Translations under genes and position numbers: made by a program
NCBI GenBank assembly: GCA_019187225.1
Contig: JABAQQ010000023.1
Location: 62,001-126,000, forward strand
Source: Saprospiraceae bacterium
Lineage (GTDB): Bacteria > Bacteroidota > Bacteroidia > Chitinophagales > Saprospiraceae
DNA: 64,000 nucleotides
Direction of reading: 5' to 3'
Notes under the pieces: generated by a model
Told to the model about the DNA's origin: nothing
Seen by the model: the letters and a program-made list of their open reading frames with translations, nothing else
The model's database searches: none
Part shown: positions 17,721 to 25,635 of the stretch, piece after piece
Position numbering within the stretch: the stretch's first letter is position 1
Layout of the letters: each line of letters opens with the position of its first letter

Positions 17721-17839
17721 ACTTTTCAGAATCTTTTTTCAAAATCCTTATTCTGTTTTCCCTCTTGTTCATGAGCATTGGGGCCATCGCATTGATCGCG
17801 ATGCTGATCAAGGATATTAAAAACAAGAAATTATGGTAA
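17717..17839 (+). CDS. 40-residue single-pass membrane peptide
   Basis: A short frame that starts inside the symporter stop (ATGA overlap) and ends inside the start of the carbamoyltransferase gene (ATGGTAA overlap). It encodes MNFSESFFKILILFSL, a continuous hydrophobic stretch to about residue 30, then a basic tail KDIKNKKLW. The overlap on both sides is strong evidence that it is translated. Small one-helix peptides of this kind often stabilise a transporter; here the likely partner is the symporter (inference). Too short for family assignment. Confidence 0.7.
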   Translation: MNFSESFFKILILFSLLFMSIGAIALIAMLIKDIKNKKLW

Positions 17840-18927
17840 CTTCTAAATTACAATTTGAAAAAAATCATCTCGAGGAAAACCCACTGACCTCCGAGGGATT
17901 GTATCCGGACCCGGAAAAATTGCTGGAGAACGATTCTATCCGGTTGGACATTCTCAAAAAACTGGTGGGCCAGTCTATCGTTTCCGTAGACCAATTCGAC
18001 CGCGAATTGGTGCTGGAAACGTGCAAATTTGCCGCATTGCTGGAAGCGACAGAAATCGCCTCCTGTCATCCCCTGGACGGCAAAATCGTCATAACCGCTT
18101 TTTTTGAAGCGAGCACACGCACCCGCCTTTCCTTTGAAAGCGCCGTTCTTCGCCTGGATGGAAAAATCATCAGCATTCCCACCGGAATGGTCACCGGCAT
18201 CGCCAAAGGAGAATCCCTTTCTGACATTGGCGAGATGTTCAATGCCTATGGCGATCTTGTCGTTGTCAGGCATACGGAAACTGGATCAGTGCAGGAAATC
18301 ATGCAGAACCTTCGCCTGCCGCTCATCAACGCCGGCAACGGGTCGGGGGAACATCCCACACAAGCCCTGGCCGATTGGTTTGCCATTTTAAAATGGAAAC
18401 CGAAACTAAAGGGAAACACAGTGCCTCCCAAATACCAGATCCACCTCGGTATCCTCGGCACACCCGGAAGCATGCGGGCTGTCAACAGTTTTTTGCGCAT
18501 GTCGCTGTTGTTCAAACCCGGCATTCGCAAGATTTCCATCGTCTCTGAAATGGCGGATCCGCTCGGGCCGGAATTAGAAGAACTACTGATCAATTCGGGC
18601 ATCAAATATCAGCTGACGAACGACATCAACGACGTGTTGTCCGACCTGGATGTGATTTATATGAACTCTATCGCATTTCTCGGCGATAGTTATAAAACCC
18701 TCGATTCGCGTTACAAACTCGATGCCGACAGCAATTTGAAACCGGACGCCGTCGTACTGCACCCACTCGCGCGGTTGGACGAACTCGATCCCACTTTAGA
18801 CCACACCCATCACAACCTGTACTTCACCCAAGCGCATGGAGCAGTATTCGTGCGACAAGCCCTGATGATCGCTATCCTGAACCGCTTCGACCGGTTGCCG
18901 AAAAATGACATCCCTTTGAGTAATTAA
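17833..18927 (+). CDS. Aspartate/ornithine carbamoyltransferase-family protein of unknown acceptor specificity
   Basis: 364 residues, longer than ordinary PyrB (about 305) because of an N-terminal extension of about 50. The carbamoyl-phosphate site is intact: Ser94-Thr-Arg-Thr-Arg98, HPTQ (174-177), AKGES supplying the 80s-loop lysine, and HPLAR (310-314). The second-substrate region differs: where aspartate carbamoyltransferase has TRVQKER after YM, this protein has NSIAFLG (278-284), so the arginine and glutamine that hold aspartate are missing. The Asp-Gly or SMG loop of ornithine enzymes is not evident either. I therefore call the fold and carbamoyl transfer, not the acceptor. Translationally coupled to the upstream peptide gene; asnB-like gene 14 bases downstream. 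Confidence 0.82.
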   Translation: MVTSKLQFEKNHLEENPLTSEGLYPDPEKLLENDSIRLDILKKLVGQSIVSVDQFDRELVLETCKFAALLEATEIASCHPLDGKIVITAFFEASTRTRLSFESAVLRLDGKIISIPTGMVTGIAKGESLSDIGEMFNAYGDLVVVRHTETGSVQEIMQNLRLPLINAGNGSGEHPTQALADWFAILKWKPKLKGNTVPPKYQIHLGILGTPGSMRAVNSFLRMSLLFKPGIRKISIVSEMADPLGPELEELLINSGIKYQLTNDINDVLSDLDVIYMNSIAFLGDSYKTLDSRYKLDADSNLKPDAVVLHPLARLDELDPTLDHTHHNLYFTQAHGAVFVRQALMIAILNRFDRLPKNDIPLSN

Positions 18928-18941
18928 ATCTGATATAATTT

Positions 18942-20897
18942 ATGTGTGGAATCACCGGGTTTTGGAGCCAACGACCGCTCCGAACGGACGACAATTTGCA
19001 ACTGGCCAAAATGACGGAACGCCTCCATCACCGGGGGCCCGACGGCTATGGTTATCACCTGGATCGCGAAAACGGTCTGGCTATGGGGCACGCGCGCCTT
19101 TCTATCATTGACCTTCAAACAGGCGATCAGCCGCTTTTCAGCCCTGATGCGAACCTGGTACTGACCGTCAATGGCGAGTTTTACGACTACAAACGCATTC
19201 GAACTTCCCTGCGATTGGAAGGCTTTCCCTTCAAAACCAGATCGGACAGCGAAATTGCACTGCCGCTATATCAAAAACACGGGCTCGATTTCGTTCACCA
19301 TTTGCGCGGCGAATTTGCATTCGTATTGTTCGACCAAAAGGAACAACGCCTGATCCTTGTGCGCGACCGGTTCGGTATCAAGCCCCTTTATTATTATTTC
19401 GGTACCGATGTTGTATACTATGGTTCTGAAATAAAGGCCATTTTTGCCCACCACGACGTGCCACGCCGGTTTTCAAAAGAGGGCATCCTGCATCAACTGA
19501 TGCACACGATGGTGCCGGGTACCACCGCATTTGAAAACATTTATGCTTTGAAGCCCGGACACATGCTCATCATTGAGAAAGGGAAATACGGTTTCGAGGC
19601 GAAGGAGCGGCAGTATTGGGACATGGACTTCCCACAAGACAAGGAAAGAGATGATTCCAGATCGCCGGAATATCACATCAGTCAAGTCCAGGATCAGCTC
19701 ATGGAAGCTGTTGCGCTGCGTCTCGAGGCCGATGTGCCGGTGGGTTGCTACCTTTCCGGAGGCATTGACAGTTGCTCTATGCTGGGGCTGGCCTCGTCCC
19801 TGCAACAATCGCCGGTGAAGGCTTTTACGATCAGCTTCGACCACGACGCTTACGACGAATCGGCTATCGCCCGGCAAATGGCGCAAACCACCGGCGCCGA
19901 CCAGGAAGAAATCCGCTTGTCCGCTGCAGATCTGTACGGTTTTAATTATTTCAAAACCATGTACCACGCAGAGCGCACTTTTTACAACACGCTTGGCGTG
20001 GCCAAATGGTGCATGAGTAAAAGAGTCAACAAGTGCGGTTACCGGGTAGTCGTCACCGGTGAAGGATCGGACGAGTTGTTCGGCGGTTATCCGGCATTCA
20101 AACGCGACTATTTGAAATATACCTTTGAAAATGAACCGGATCGTTTGCATCAAATGGATGCTTCCAACGCATTATTCAAAGGCGCTATATTGGCTGATGC
20201 GCCGGTGACGCATCCGGCATTGGAAGCCCTTTGCGGGTTCACTCCTTCGTGGATACAATCGTGGATACAAACCCTCGCCATTGCACGGCCGCTCCTGCAC
20301 GATGATCTGCTGTCGGAAATAAAACACTACGACCCTGTGGAAGCCATCGCAGATTCGTTCGACAAAACGCAGCTGAACGGCAGGCACGTGCTCGACCAAG
20401 CACAATATACGTGGATAAAAACCATGCTCGAATGCCAAATCCTCAATTGGGGCGGCGACCGCGTCGACATGGCGCACTCGATGGAAAGTCGCCCCGCTTT
20501 TCTCGACCACTACGTGGCGGAAATGGCCAGAAACATCCCCCCACACCTGCGCATTCACGGCAATACCGAAAAATGGGTCTTGCGCGAAGCCATGAAAAAC
20601 ATCCTGCCCGATGTGCTCTACAAGCGGGAAAAATTTGCCTTTATGGCGCCACCGGCACATACTTCCGACTATAATAAGCAAGCGCTGCAGAAGTTGGTTG
20701 ACCGTTTTTTGAGCATGGAAAAAATCAAAGAAACGGGCATCTTCGACCTCTACCGGCTTAAACATTTTCTATCGGAGTATGAGCATGACACGGATCCCGT
20801 GTCCCTGGTACGAAAAGACGCTTTATTGAATCACATCCTGGGATTACACATCCTGCACGAACAGTTTATTGAGGCCAAGGTACTTGCAGAGACATGA
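18942..20897 (+). CDS. Asparagine synthetase B-like glutamine amidotransferase
   Basis: 651 residues. The class II amidotransferase domain begins with the catalytic Cys2 (MCGITGF) and includes the HHRGPDG loop and NGEFYDY. The synthetase domain has the PP-loop LSGGIDSC (about 271-278) for ATP-dependent activation of a carboxylate, and GEGSDELFGGY. It converts a carboxylate to an amide using glutamine, classically Asp to Asn. As the last gene of the operon it may amidate the substrate or product of the neighbouring carbamoyltransferase rather than serve general asparagine synthesis (inference). AsnB paralogues in biosynthetic clusters look the same at this level. Confidence 0.88.
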   Translation: MCGITGFWSQRPLRTDDNLQLAKMTERLHHRGPDGYGYHLDRENGLAMGHARLSIIDLQTGDQPLFSPDANLVLTVNGEFYDYKRIRTSLRLEGFPFKTRSDSEIALPLYQKHGLDFVHHLRGEFAFVLFDQKEQRLILVRDRFGIKPLYYYFGTDVVYYGSEIKAIFAHHDVPRRFSKEGILHQLMHTMVPGTTAFENIYALKPGHMLIIEKGKYGFEAKERQYWDMDFPQDKERDDSRSPEYHISQVQDQLMEAVALRLEADVPVGCYLSGGIDSCSMLGLASSLQQSPVKAFTISFDHDAYDESAIARQMAQTTGADQEEIRLSAADLYGFNYFKTMYHAERTFYNTLGVAKWCMSKRVNKCGYRVVVTGEGSDELFGGYPAFKRDYLKYTFENEPDRLHQMDASNALFKGAILADAPVTHPALEALCGFTPSWIQSWIQTLAIARPLLHDDLLSEIKHYDPVEAIADSFDKTQLNGRHVLDQAQYTWIKTMLECQILNWGGDRVDMAHSMESRPAFLDHYVAEMARNIPPHLRIHGNTEKWVLREAMKNILPDVLYKREKFAFMAPPAHTSDYNKQALQKLVDRFLSMEKIKETGIFDLYRLKHFLSEYEHDTDPVSLVRKDALLNHILGLHILHEQFIEAKVLAET

Positions 20898-20936
20898 AGT
20901 TTATAAGCGGAATGATATTCCGCGTGATTCGGCGTT

Positions 20937-20963
20937 TTGGAATTGCATTCCGGAATACATTTG
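20937..20963 (+). promoter_or_regulatory. Probable rhaA promoter
   Basis: TTG at 20937-20939, 16 bases, TACATTTG at 20956-20963, 28 bases before the rhaA ATG. The same TACATTTG and the same distance to the start occur at rhaT (7576), suggesting a shared promoter type. The spacer contains the palindromic GGAATTGCATTCC, a possible operator. Confidence 0.5.
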
Positions 20964-20991
20964 CGGAAACCATTGCTTCCGGACAATTTTT

Positions 20992-22266
20992 ATGCGCATT
21001 GAACCATACCAACTCGCCGAACACAACGCATCCCACCTCTCAGCCCACCGGCGCCGCTTCGATTTTCTCGCGGCGGAAATTCCCGCCGTGGAGGAAATTC
21101 TGCAAAAACTGATTGATTTTCAAATTGCCATTCCTTCATGGGCACTCGGCACCGGCGGCACCCGCTTCGGGCGTTTTCCCGGCGGCGGCGAACCGCGCAG
21201 CCTGGAAGAAAAAATGGAAGACGTGGCGCTGCTCCATGCGCTCAACCGCTCCAGCGACGCCATTTCACTGCACATCCCCTGGGATATTCCGAAATATCCG
21301 GCAGCCATCCGCACCCTGGCGACCCAACTCGGCCTGCGTTTCGACGCGGTGAACTCCAATACGTTCCAGGACCAGCCCGGACAGGCGCTCTCCTACAAAT
21401 TCGGTTCGATGCAACACGTGGACAAAGCCGTGCGGCAGCAGGCGGTGGAACACAACATGGAGGTCATTCGCCACGGCGTGGAACTCGGCTCGAAAAGCAT
21501 CACCGTATGGCTGTCCGACGGTTCCTGTTTTCCGGGGCAGTTGAATTTCCGCCGGGCCTTTCAGAACACGCTCGAAAGTCTGCGGGATGTGTACGCAGCC
21601 CTGCCGGAGGACTGGAAAATGTACGTCGAATACAAGGCCTGCGAGCCCAATTTTTACAGCATGACCGTCGGCGATTGGGGACAATCGCTGCTCTACGCCA
21701 ACAAATTGGGCGAAAAAGCCTTCACGCTCGTCGATCTCGGCCACCACCTCCCCAACGCCAACATCGAACAAATTGTCGCCCTTCTTTTAATGGAAGGCAA
21801 ACTCGGCGGCTTCCATTTCAACGACTCCAAATACGGCGACGATGACCTCACGGTAGGCAGCATCAAGCCCTATCAGTTGTTCCTCATCTTCAACGAATTG
21901 GTGGAAGGCATGGACGCGCGCGGCATGAAACACGCGACGGACCTGGCCTGGATGATTGACGCATCGCATAACGTTAAAGATCCGCTCGAAGACCTGCTGC
22001 AATCCGTGGAAGCCATCAAGATCGCCTACGCACAAGCTTTGCTGGTAGACAAAAAAGCCCTGACCGGGGCGCAGTTGGAGAACGACACCGCCCGTTGTCA
22101 GGAAATATTGCAGTCCGCTTTCCGCACCGACGTGCGTCCGCTCGTAGCGGAGGCGCGATTGCGGGCAGGCGGGGCGATGGAACCGGTGGCGTTTTTCAGA
22201 GATTTAAACATCAGGGAAATATTGATCCGGGAACGCGGAGCAAAAACGGTAGCAACGGGTTTGTAA
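20992..22266 (+). CDS. rhaA: L-rhamnose isomerase
   Basis: 424 residues, matching the Pseudomonas stutzeri-type and Bacteroidota L-rhamnose isomerases (sugar isomerase TIM barrel). Metal-binding segments are visible: EYKACEPNFYSM, LVDLGHHLPNANIEQ and GFHFNDSKYGDDD. It converts L-rhamnose to L-rhamnulose in the cytoplasm. The ATG at 20992 is used because the family begins near here; the 41-residue upstream extension overlaps asnB and is not protein-like. It starts the second rhamnose block (rhaA-kinase-lldD), separated from the first by the unrelated operon, with its own promoter. Confidence 0.93.
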   Translation: MRIEPYQLAEHNASHLSAHRRRFDFLAAEIPAVEEILQKLIDFQIAIPSWALGTGGTRFGRFPGGGEPRSLEEKMEDVALLHALNRSSDAISLHIPWDIPKYPAAIRTLATQLGLRFDAVNSNTFQDQPGQALSYKFGSMQHVDKAVRQQAVEHNMEVIRHGVELGSKSITVWLSDGSCFPGQLNFRRAFQNTLESLRDVYAALPEDWKMYVEYKACEPNFYSMTVGDWGQSLLYANKLGEKAFTLVDLGHHLPNANIEQIVALLLMEGKLGGFHFNDSKYGDDDLTVGSIKPYQLFLIFNELVEGMDARGMKHATDLAWMIDASHNVKDPLEDLLQSVEAIKIAYAQALLVDKKALTGAQLENDTARCQEILQSAFRTDVRPLVAEARLRAGGAMEPVAFFRDLNIREILIRERGAKTVATGL

Positions 22267-22281
22267 ACGAATACCTTGATC

Positions 22282-23541
22282 ATGATACTGGTCTTCGACA
22301 TCGGCAAAACCAACAAAAAATGCTTCGTCTTCGACGCGGACTACCGCATCGTGTTTGAAAAATCGGCGCAGTTGCCCGAAACGACCGATGAGGACGGCGA
22401 CCCTTGCGAAGATGTCAACCTGCTGACAAAGTGGGTGCTGGATTCGTTCCGGGAAATTATGGAGAACCGGCAATTCTCGATTTCGGCGGTCAATTGTACG
22501 ACCTATGGGGCCAGTTTTGTCTGTATTGGGGGGGATGGGAGGCCCGTCCTGCCGCTCTACAACTATCTCAAGCCTTTTCCCGAAAAACTGCGATCGCAGT
22601 TTTTCGACACCTATGGCGGCGAGGAAAAGATATCGCTCGAAACGGCGTCGCCCGTGCTCGGCAGTCTCAACTCCGGCTTGCAATTGTACCGTTTGAAACA
22701 CCATAAACCCGATGATTTTCAAAAGGTTAAGTATGCCCTGCACCTGCCGCAATACGTGGCTTCCCTGGTCTCGGGTCAATATTTTTCCGACATCACGAGC
22801 ATCGGTTGCCATACCATGTTGTGGGATTTTCAAAAGAACGACTACCACGATTGGGTGAAAAAAGAAGGTGTTTCAGAAAAACTCGCTCCGGTCATTCCAT
22901 CCAATGCTGCGGTCGAACATCCGAAATCCGAAATCCGAAATCCGAAATTAAAAACAGGCGTCGGTTTGCACGACAGCAGCGCAGCGCTGATCCCTTATCT
23001 TGCTTGTTTTCACGAACCCTTCGCACTGATCTCTACCGGCACCTGGAATATTTCGCTGAACCCTTACAACAACCGGCCACTGACGGCCGAAGAACTGGCA
23101 CAGGATTGCCTTTGCTACCTGACTTTCCAGGGGAAACCGGTGAAGGCTTCGCGGCTTTTTGCAGGATATGAACATGAACAGGAAGTAAAAAGAATCGCGG
23201 CGCAGTTTGGCGTAGCCGAAGATTTCTATCAAAAAACAAGCTTCGGAACGGTCAATCCCGCCGGGAAAGCCTACCTGGATATGATGCGCCAATTGATTGA
23301 AGAACAGGCAGTTTCAACAAAATTGGTGTTGCATGGCACTTCCGTTCGACGCATTTTTATAGACGGCGGCTTTTCCAAAAATGAAATTTTTATGGCGCTG
23401 TTGGCGCAGGCATTTCCCGAAATGGAAATCTTTGCTTCGGAAGTCGCACAAGCGACAGCGCTTGGCGCGGCCTTGGCGATCCACCGACATTGGAATCAGA
23501 AACCTTTGCCTCAAAACCTGATCTACCTGAAAAAATACTGA
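22282..23541 (+). CDS. FGGY-family kinase, probable L-rhamnulokinase
   Basis: 419 residues, short for an FGGY kinase. Phosphate-binding FDIGKTNKKCFVFD opens the N-terminal lobe; STGTWNISLNPYN and the FIDGGFSKNEIFMALLAQ segment belong to the C-terminal ATP lobe. Position between rhaA and lldD and the absence of another kinase in the region point to rhamnulose as substrate (inference). A heptanucleotide repeat (22921-22948) runs in frame through the interlobe part, adding PKSEIRNPK at about residues 214-222. The frame is kept, so the gene appears functional. Start at ATG 22282 rather than TTG 22276. Confidence 0.85.
   Translation: MILVFDIGKTNKKCFVFDADYRIVFEKSAQLPETTDEDGDPCEDVNLLTKWVLDSFREIMENRQFSISAVNCTTYGASFVCIGGDGRPVLPLYNYLKPFPEKLRSQFFDTYGGEEKISLETASPVLGSLNSGLQLYRLKHHKPDDFQKVKYALHLPQYVASLVSGQYFSDITSIGCHTMLWDFQKNDYHDWVKKEGVSEKLAPVIPSNAAVEHPKSEIRNPKLKTGVGLHDSSAALIPYLACFHEPFALISTGTWNISLNPYNNRPLTAEELAQDCLCYLTFQGKPVKASRLFAGYEHEQEVKRIAAQFGVAEDFYQKTSFGTVNPAGKAYLDMMRQLIEEQAVSTKLVLHGTSVRRIFIDGGFSKNEIFMALLAQAFPEMEIFASEVAQATALGAALAIHRHWNQKPLPQNLIYLKKY
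22921..22948 (+). repeat. In-frame CCGAAAT heptamer repeat inside the kinase gene
   Basis: Four perfect CCGAAAT units in the coding sequence. Three units (21 bases) equal seven codons, so the reading frame can be kept. The encoded PKSEIRNPK does not look like part of a kinase fold. Confidence 0.9.
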
Positions 23542-23542
23542 T

Positions 23543-23577
23543 CCGTCCACCATCTACCGTCCACCGTCTACCGTCCG
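23543..23577. repeat. CCGTCTA/CCGTCCA heptamer repeat before lldD
   Basis: Five heptamers of the CCGTC(T/C)A type, with one CCATCTA variant, fill the 38-base gap between the kinase stop and the lldD ATG, where a ribosome binding site would normally be. Confidence 0.85.
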
Positions 23578-23579
23578 TT

Positions 23580-24716
23580 ATGTACAATCCGAACTACCCT
23601 TCCATTGAAGACCTCCGAGAACGCGCGCGGCGGCGTATCCCGCGTTTTGCCTTCGAATACCTCGACGGCGGCTGCAACGAAGACGTGAACCTGCACAAAA
23701 ATACCGCCGAACTCCGGGTGATCGAGTTGAAACCTTTTTACCTGAGCCGGCACACGGCTTCCGACACGAAAACCGAACTGTTCGGCCATGTGTACGACGC
23801 GCCCTTCGGTATAGCGCCCGTGGGTTTGCAGGGATTGATGTGGCCCGGCGCGCCGGAGATATTGGCGAAGGCCGCTCTCGAACACAATATTCCCTTTGTG
23901 CTCAGCACGGTGACGACAGCAAGCATCGAACGCATCGGCACCCTGACCGAAGGCAGATTCTGGTATCAATTGTATCATCCCGCCGACAATGCCCTGCGCG
24001 ACGACCTCCTCGACCGCGCCGAAGCCGCCGGTTGCCGGGTACTGGTGCTCCTGTGCGACGTGCCAACCTTTGGCTACCGTCCGCGCGATATCCGCAACGG
24101 CCTGGCCATGCCGCCCAAAATGACCCTGCGCAATATTTTGCAGATCATGGGAAAGCCCAATTGGGCAATCCGAACGCTGCTGCACGGTCAGCCGGATTTT
24201 GCCACCATGAAAAAATACATGCCCAAAGGGCTGGATATCAAACAGTTGGGCTTGTATATGAATCAGACTTTTTCCGGCAGGCTCAACGAAGAAAAAATCG
24301 CCCCCATCCGCGAGCGCTGGAAAGGAAAACTCGTCCTGAAGGGTGTGGCCAGCGAACAGGACACCGAAATGGCGATCCGTTTGGGGCTGGACGGCATTAT
24401 CATTTCCAATCACGGCGGCAGACAACTGGATGCCGGTCAATCTACAATAAGATCGCTGGCAGATATTGCCCCTAAGTATGCGGGACAAATAAAGATCATG
24501 ATGGACAGCGGTATCCGTTCGGGCCCCGATATTGCGCGGACGCTGGCCCGCGGTGCGGAGTTCGCTTTTCTGGGCAGGTCGTTCATGTATGGCGTGGCAG
24601 CTTTGGGCAAGGAAGGCGCTCAGCACACGATCTCTATTTTAAAAGTCCAACTGAAGCAGGTAATGGAACAGATCTGTTGCGCCAAAGTGGAAGATTTGCC
24701 AAAACACCTGATTTGA
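23580..24716 (+). CDS. lldD: FMN-dependent alpha-hydroxy-acid (L-lactate) dehydrogenase
   Basis: 378 residues, the length of LldD/glycolate-oxidase-family enzymes. FMN-binding and catalytic parts are present: the catalytic His and Arg in SNHGGRQLD, the phosphate-binding MDSGIRSGPDIART and FLGRSFMYG. It oxidises a 2-hydroxy acid, most likely L-lactate, to pyruvate. Third gene of the rhaA-kinase block, which makes sense because the RhaEW fusion turns lactaldehyde into L-lactate. The exact substrate is inferred from context. The start codon is directly preceded by heptamer repeats. Confidence 0.88.
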   Translation: MYNPNYPSIEDLRERARRRIPRFAFEYLDGGCNEDVNLHKNTAELRVIELKPFYLSRHTASDTKTELFGHVYDAPFGIAPVGLQGLMWPGAPEILAKAALEHNIPFVLSTVTTASIERIGTLTEGRFWYQLYHPADNALRDDLLDRAEAAGCRVLVLLCDVPTFGYRPRDIRNGLAMPPKMTLRNILQIMGKPNWAIRTLLHGQPDFATMKKYMPKGLDIKQLGLYMNQTFSGRLNEEKIAPIRERWKGKLVLKGVASEQDTEMAIRLGLDGIIISNHGGRQLDAGQSTIRSLADIAPKYAGQIKIMMDSGIRSGPDIARTLARGAEFAFLGRSFMYGVAALGKEGAQHTISILKVQLKQVMEQICCAKVEDLPKHLI

Positions 24717-24752
24717 ACCGTTGCCAAAAATATCTCAATATCTCAATATCCA

Positions 24753-25172
24753 ATGCAAATACAACTCGCCCGCACCGACGCCGACATTCAGAAATGCTGG
24801 CCTGTCATGCAACTCCTTCGTCCGCATTTAGCTGAAGCCGGCTTTGTCCCTTTGGTCAAAGAAATGATGGCGGAAGGTTACCACCTGGCCTTTATTGAAG
24901 AAAACGGCGTAGCGGCAGCGGCCATCGGTTTCCGTTACCAGCAAAAACTCTTCGACGGCAAACAAATATACGTGGACGATCTAACCACGCTGGAGGTGCA
25001 CCGCGGCAAAGGTTACGGCGGTAAACTGCTCGATTTCGTATTCGACCTGGCCAAACAACGCGGCTACGCCTGCGTCACGCTCGACTCCGGCCCCACCCGT
25101 CACGACGCGCACCGCTTGTATCTGAACAAAGGTTTTCTTATCAGCAGTATGCACTTCCACAAAAAATTGTAG
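24753..25172 (+). CDS. GNAT-family N-acetyltransferase
   Basis: 139 residues of a single GNAT domain. The acetyl-CoA pyrophosphate loop is HRGKGYGGKLL (motif A, about residues 88-98), followed by YACVTLDSGPTRHDAHRLYLNKGF, the usual motif B/C region in which the residue before the last strand is Tyr. The substrate is not predictable. It follows lldD after a 36-base gap that holds AATATCTC octamer repeats. Confidence 0.85.
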   Translation: MQIQLARTDADIQKCWPVMQLLRPHLAEAGFVPLVKEMMAEGYHLAFIEENGVAAAAIGFRYQQKLFDGKQIYVDDLTTLEVHRGKGYGGKLLDFVFDLAKQRGYACVTLDSGPTRHDAHRLYLNKGFLISSMHFHKKL

Positions 25173-25204
25173 GAATCACCTGCGTTAAGTATGTGGACAA
25201 AATA

Positions 25205-25456
25205 CAATGGACATTGGACATTGGGACGTTGGACGTTGGGACGTTGGACGTTGGACGTTGGACGTTGGACGTTGGGACGTTGGACGTTGGGACGTTGGAC
25301 GTTGGACATTGGGACATTGGACGTTGGACGTTGGGACATTGGACGTTGGACGTTGGGACGTTGGACGTTGGGACGTTGGACGTTGGGACGTTGGACGTTG
25401 ACAACCAATCATTTAGTCAAATGTCTAATGTCAAAAATCCAACGTCCGCATGCTTA
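25205..25456. repeat. Expanded TTGGACG/TTGGGACG tandem array with 57-bp conserved tail (copy 2)
   Basis: About 195 bases of tandem TTGGACG (7) and TTGGGACG (8) units with a few ATTGG variants, then the 57-bp tail (25400-25456) that is also present at 7400-7456. Copy 1 has only a few units, so the array has grown here. Together with the element at 25459 it fills the 460-base gap between the acetyltransferase and dacB; all open frames in it are low-complexity. Confidence 0.9.
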
Positions 25457-25458
25457 GT

Positions 25459-25635
25459 TAACGCAAGTTGTGACCAGCCCCAGAGGGGCGAAATATTTGT
25501 AGGAAAGTGATTTAAAATAGTTCGGAGCCCCTTTAGGGGCGGTTATATTTCGCCCCTAAAGGGGCTTTTGATGCGGTTTTAACCTGATCCGCTACAAATA
25601 TTTCGCCCCTCTGGGGCTGGTCACAACTTGCGTTA
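25459..25635. mobile_element. 177-bp element with 44-bp perfect terminal inverted repeats
   Basis: Ends at 25459-25502 (TAACGCAAGTTGTGACCAGC onwards) and 25592-25635 are perfect inverted repeats of 44 bases, each containing CCCCAGAGGGGCGAAATATTTGTAG. Inside are a second pair of arms (25526-25541 and 25551-25566, AGCCCCTTTAGGGGCG). The ATATTTGTAG end of each hairpin is shared with the array between hsdS and hsdM. No coding capacity. The last three bases are the dacB stop codon. Confidence 0.8.

Noticed and set aside
25100-25510. Open frames of TSNVP/GRWTL-type peptides on both strands
   Set aside because: Low-complexity translation of the heptamer/octamer array.
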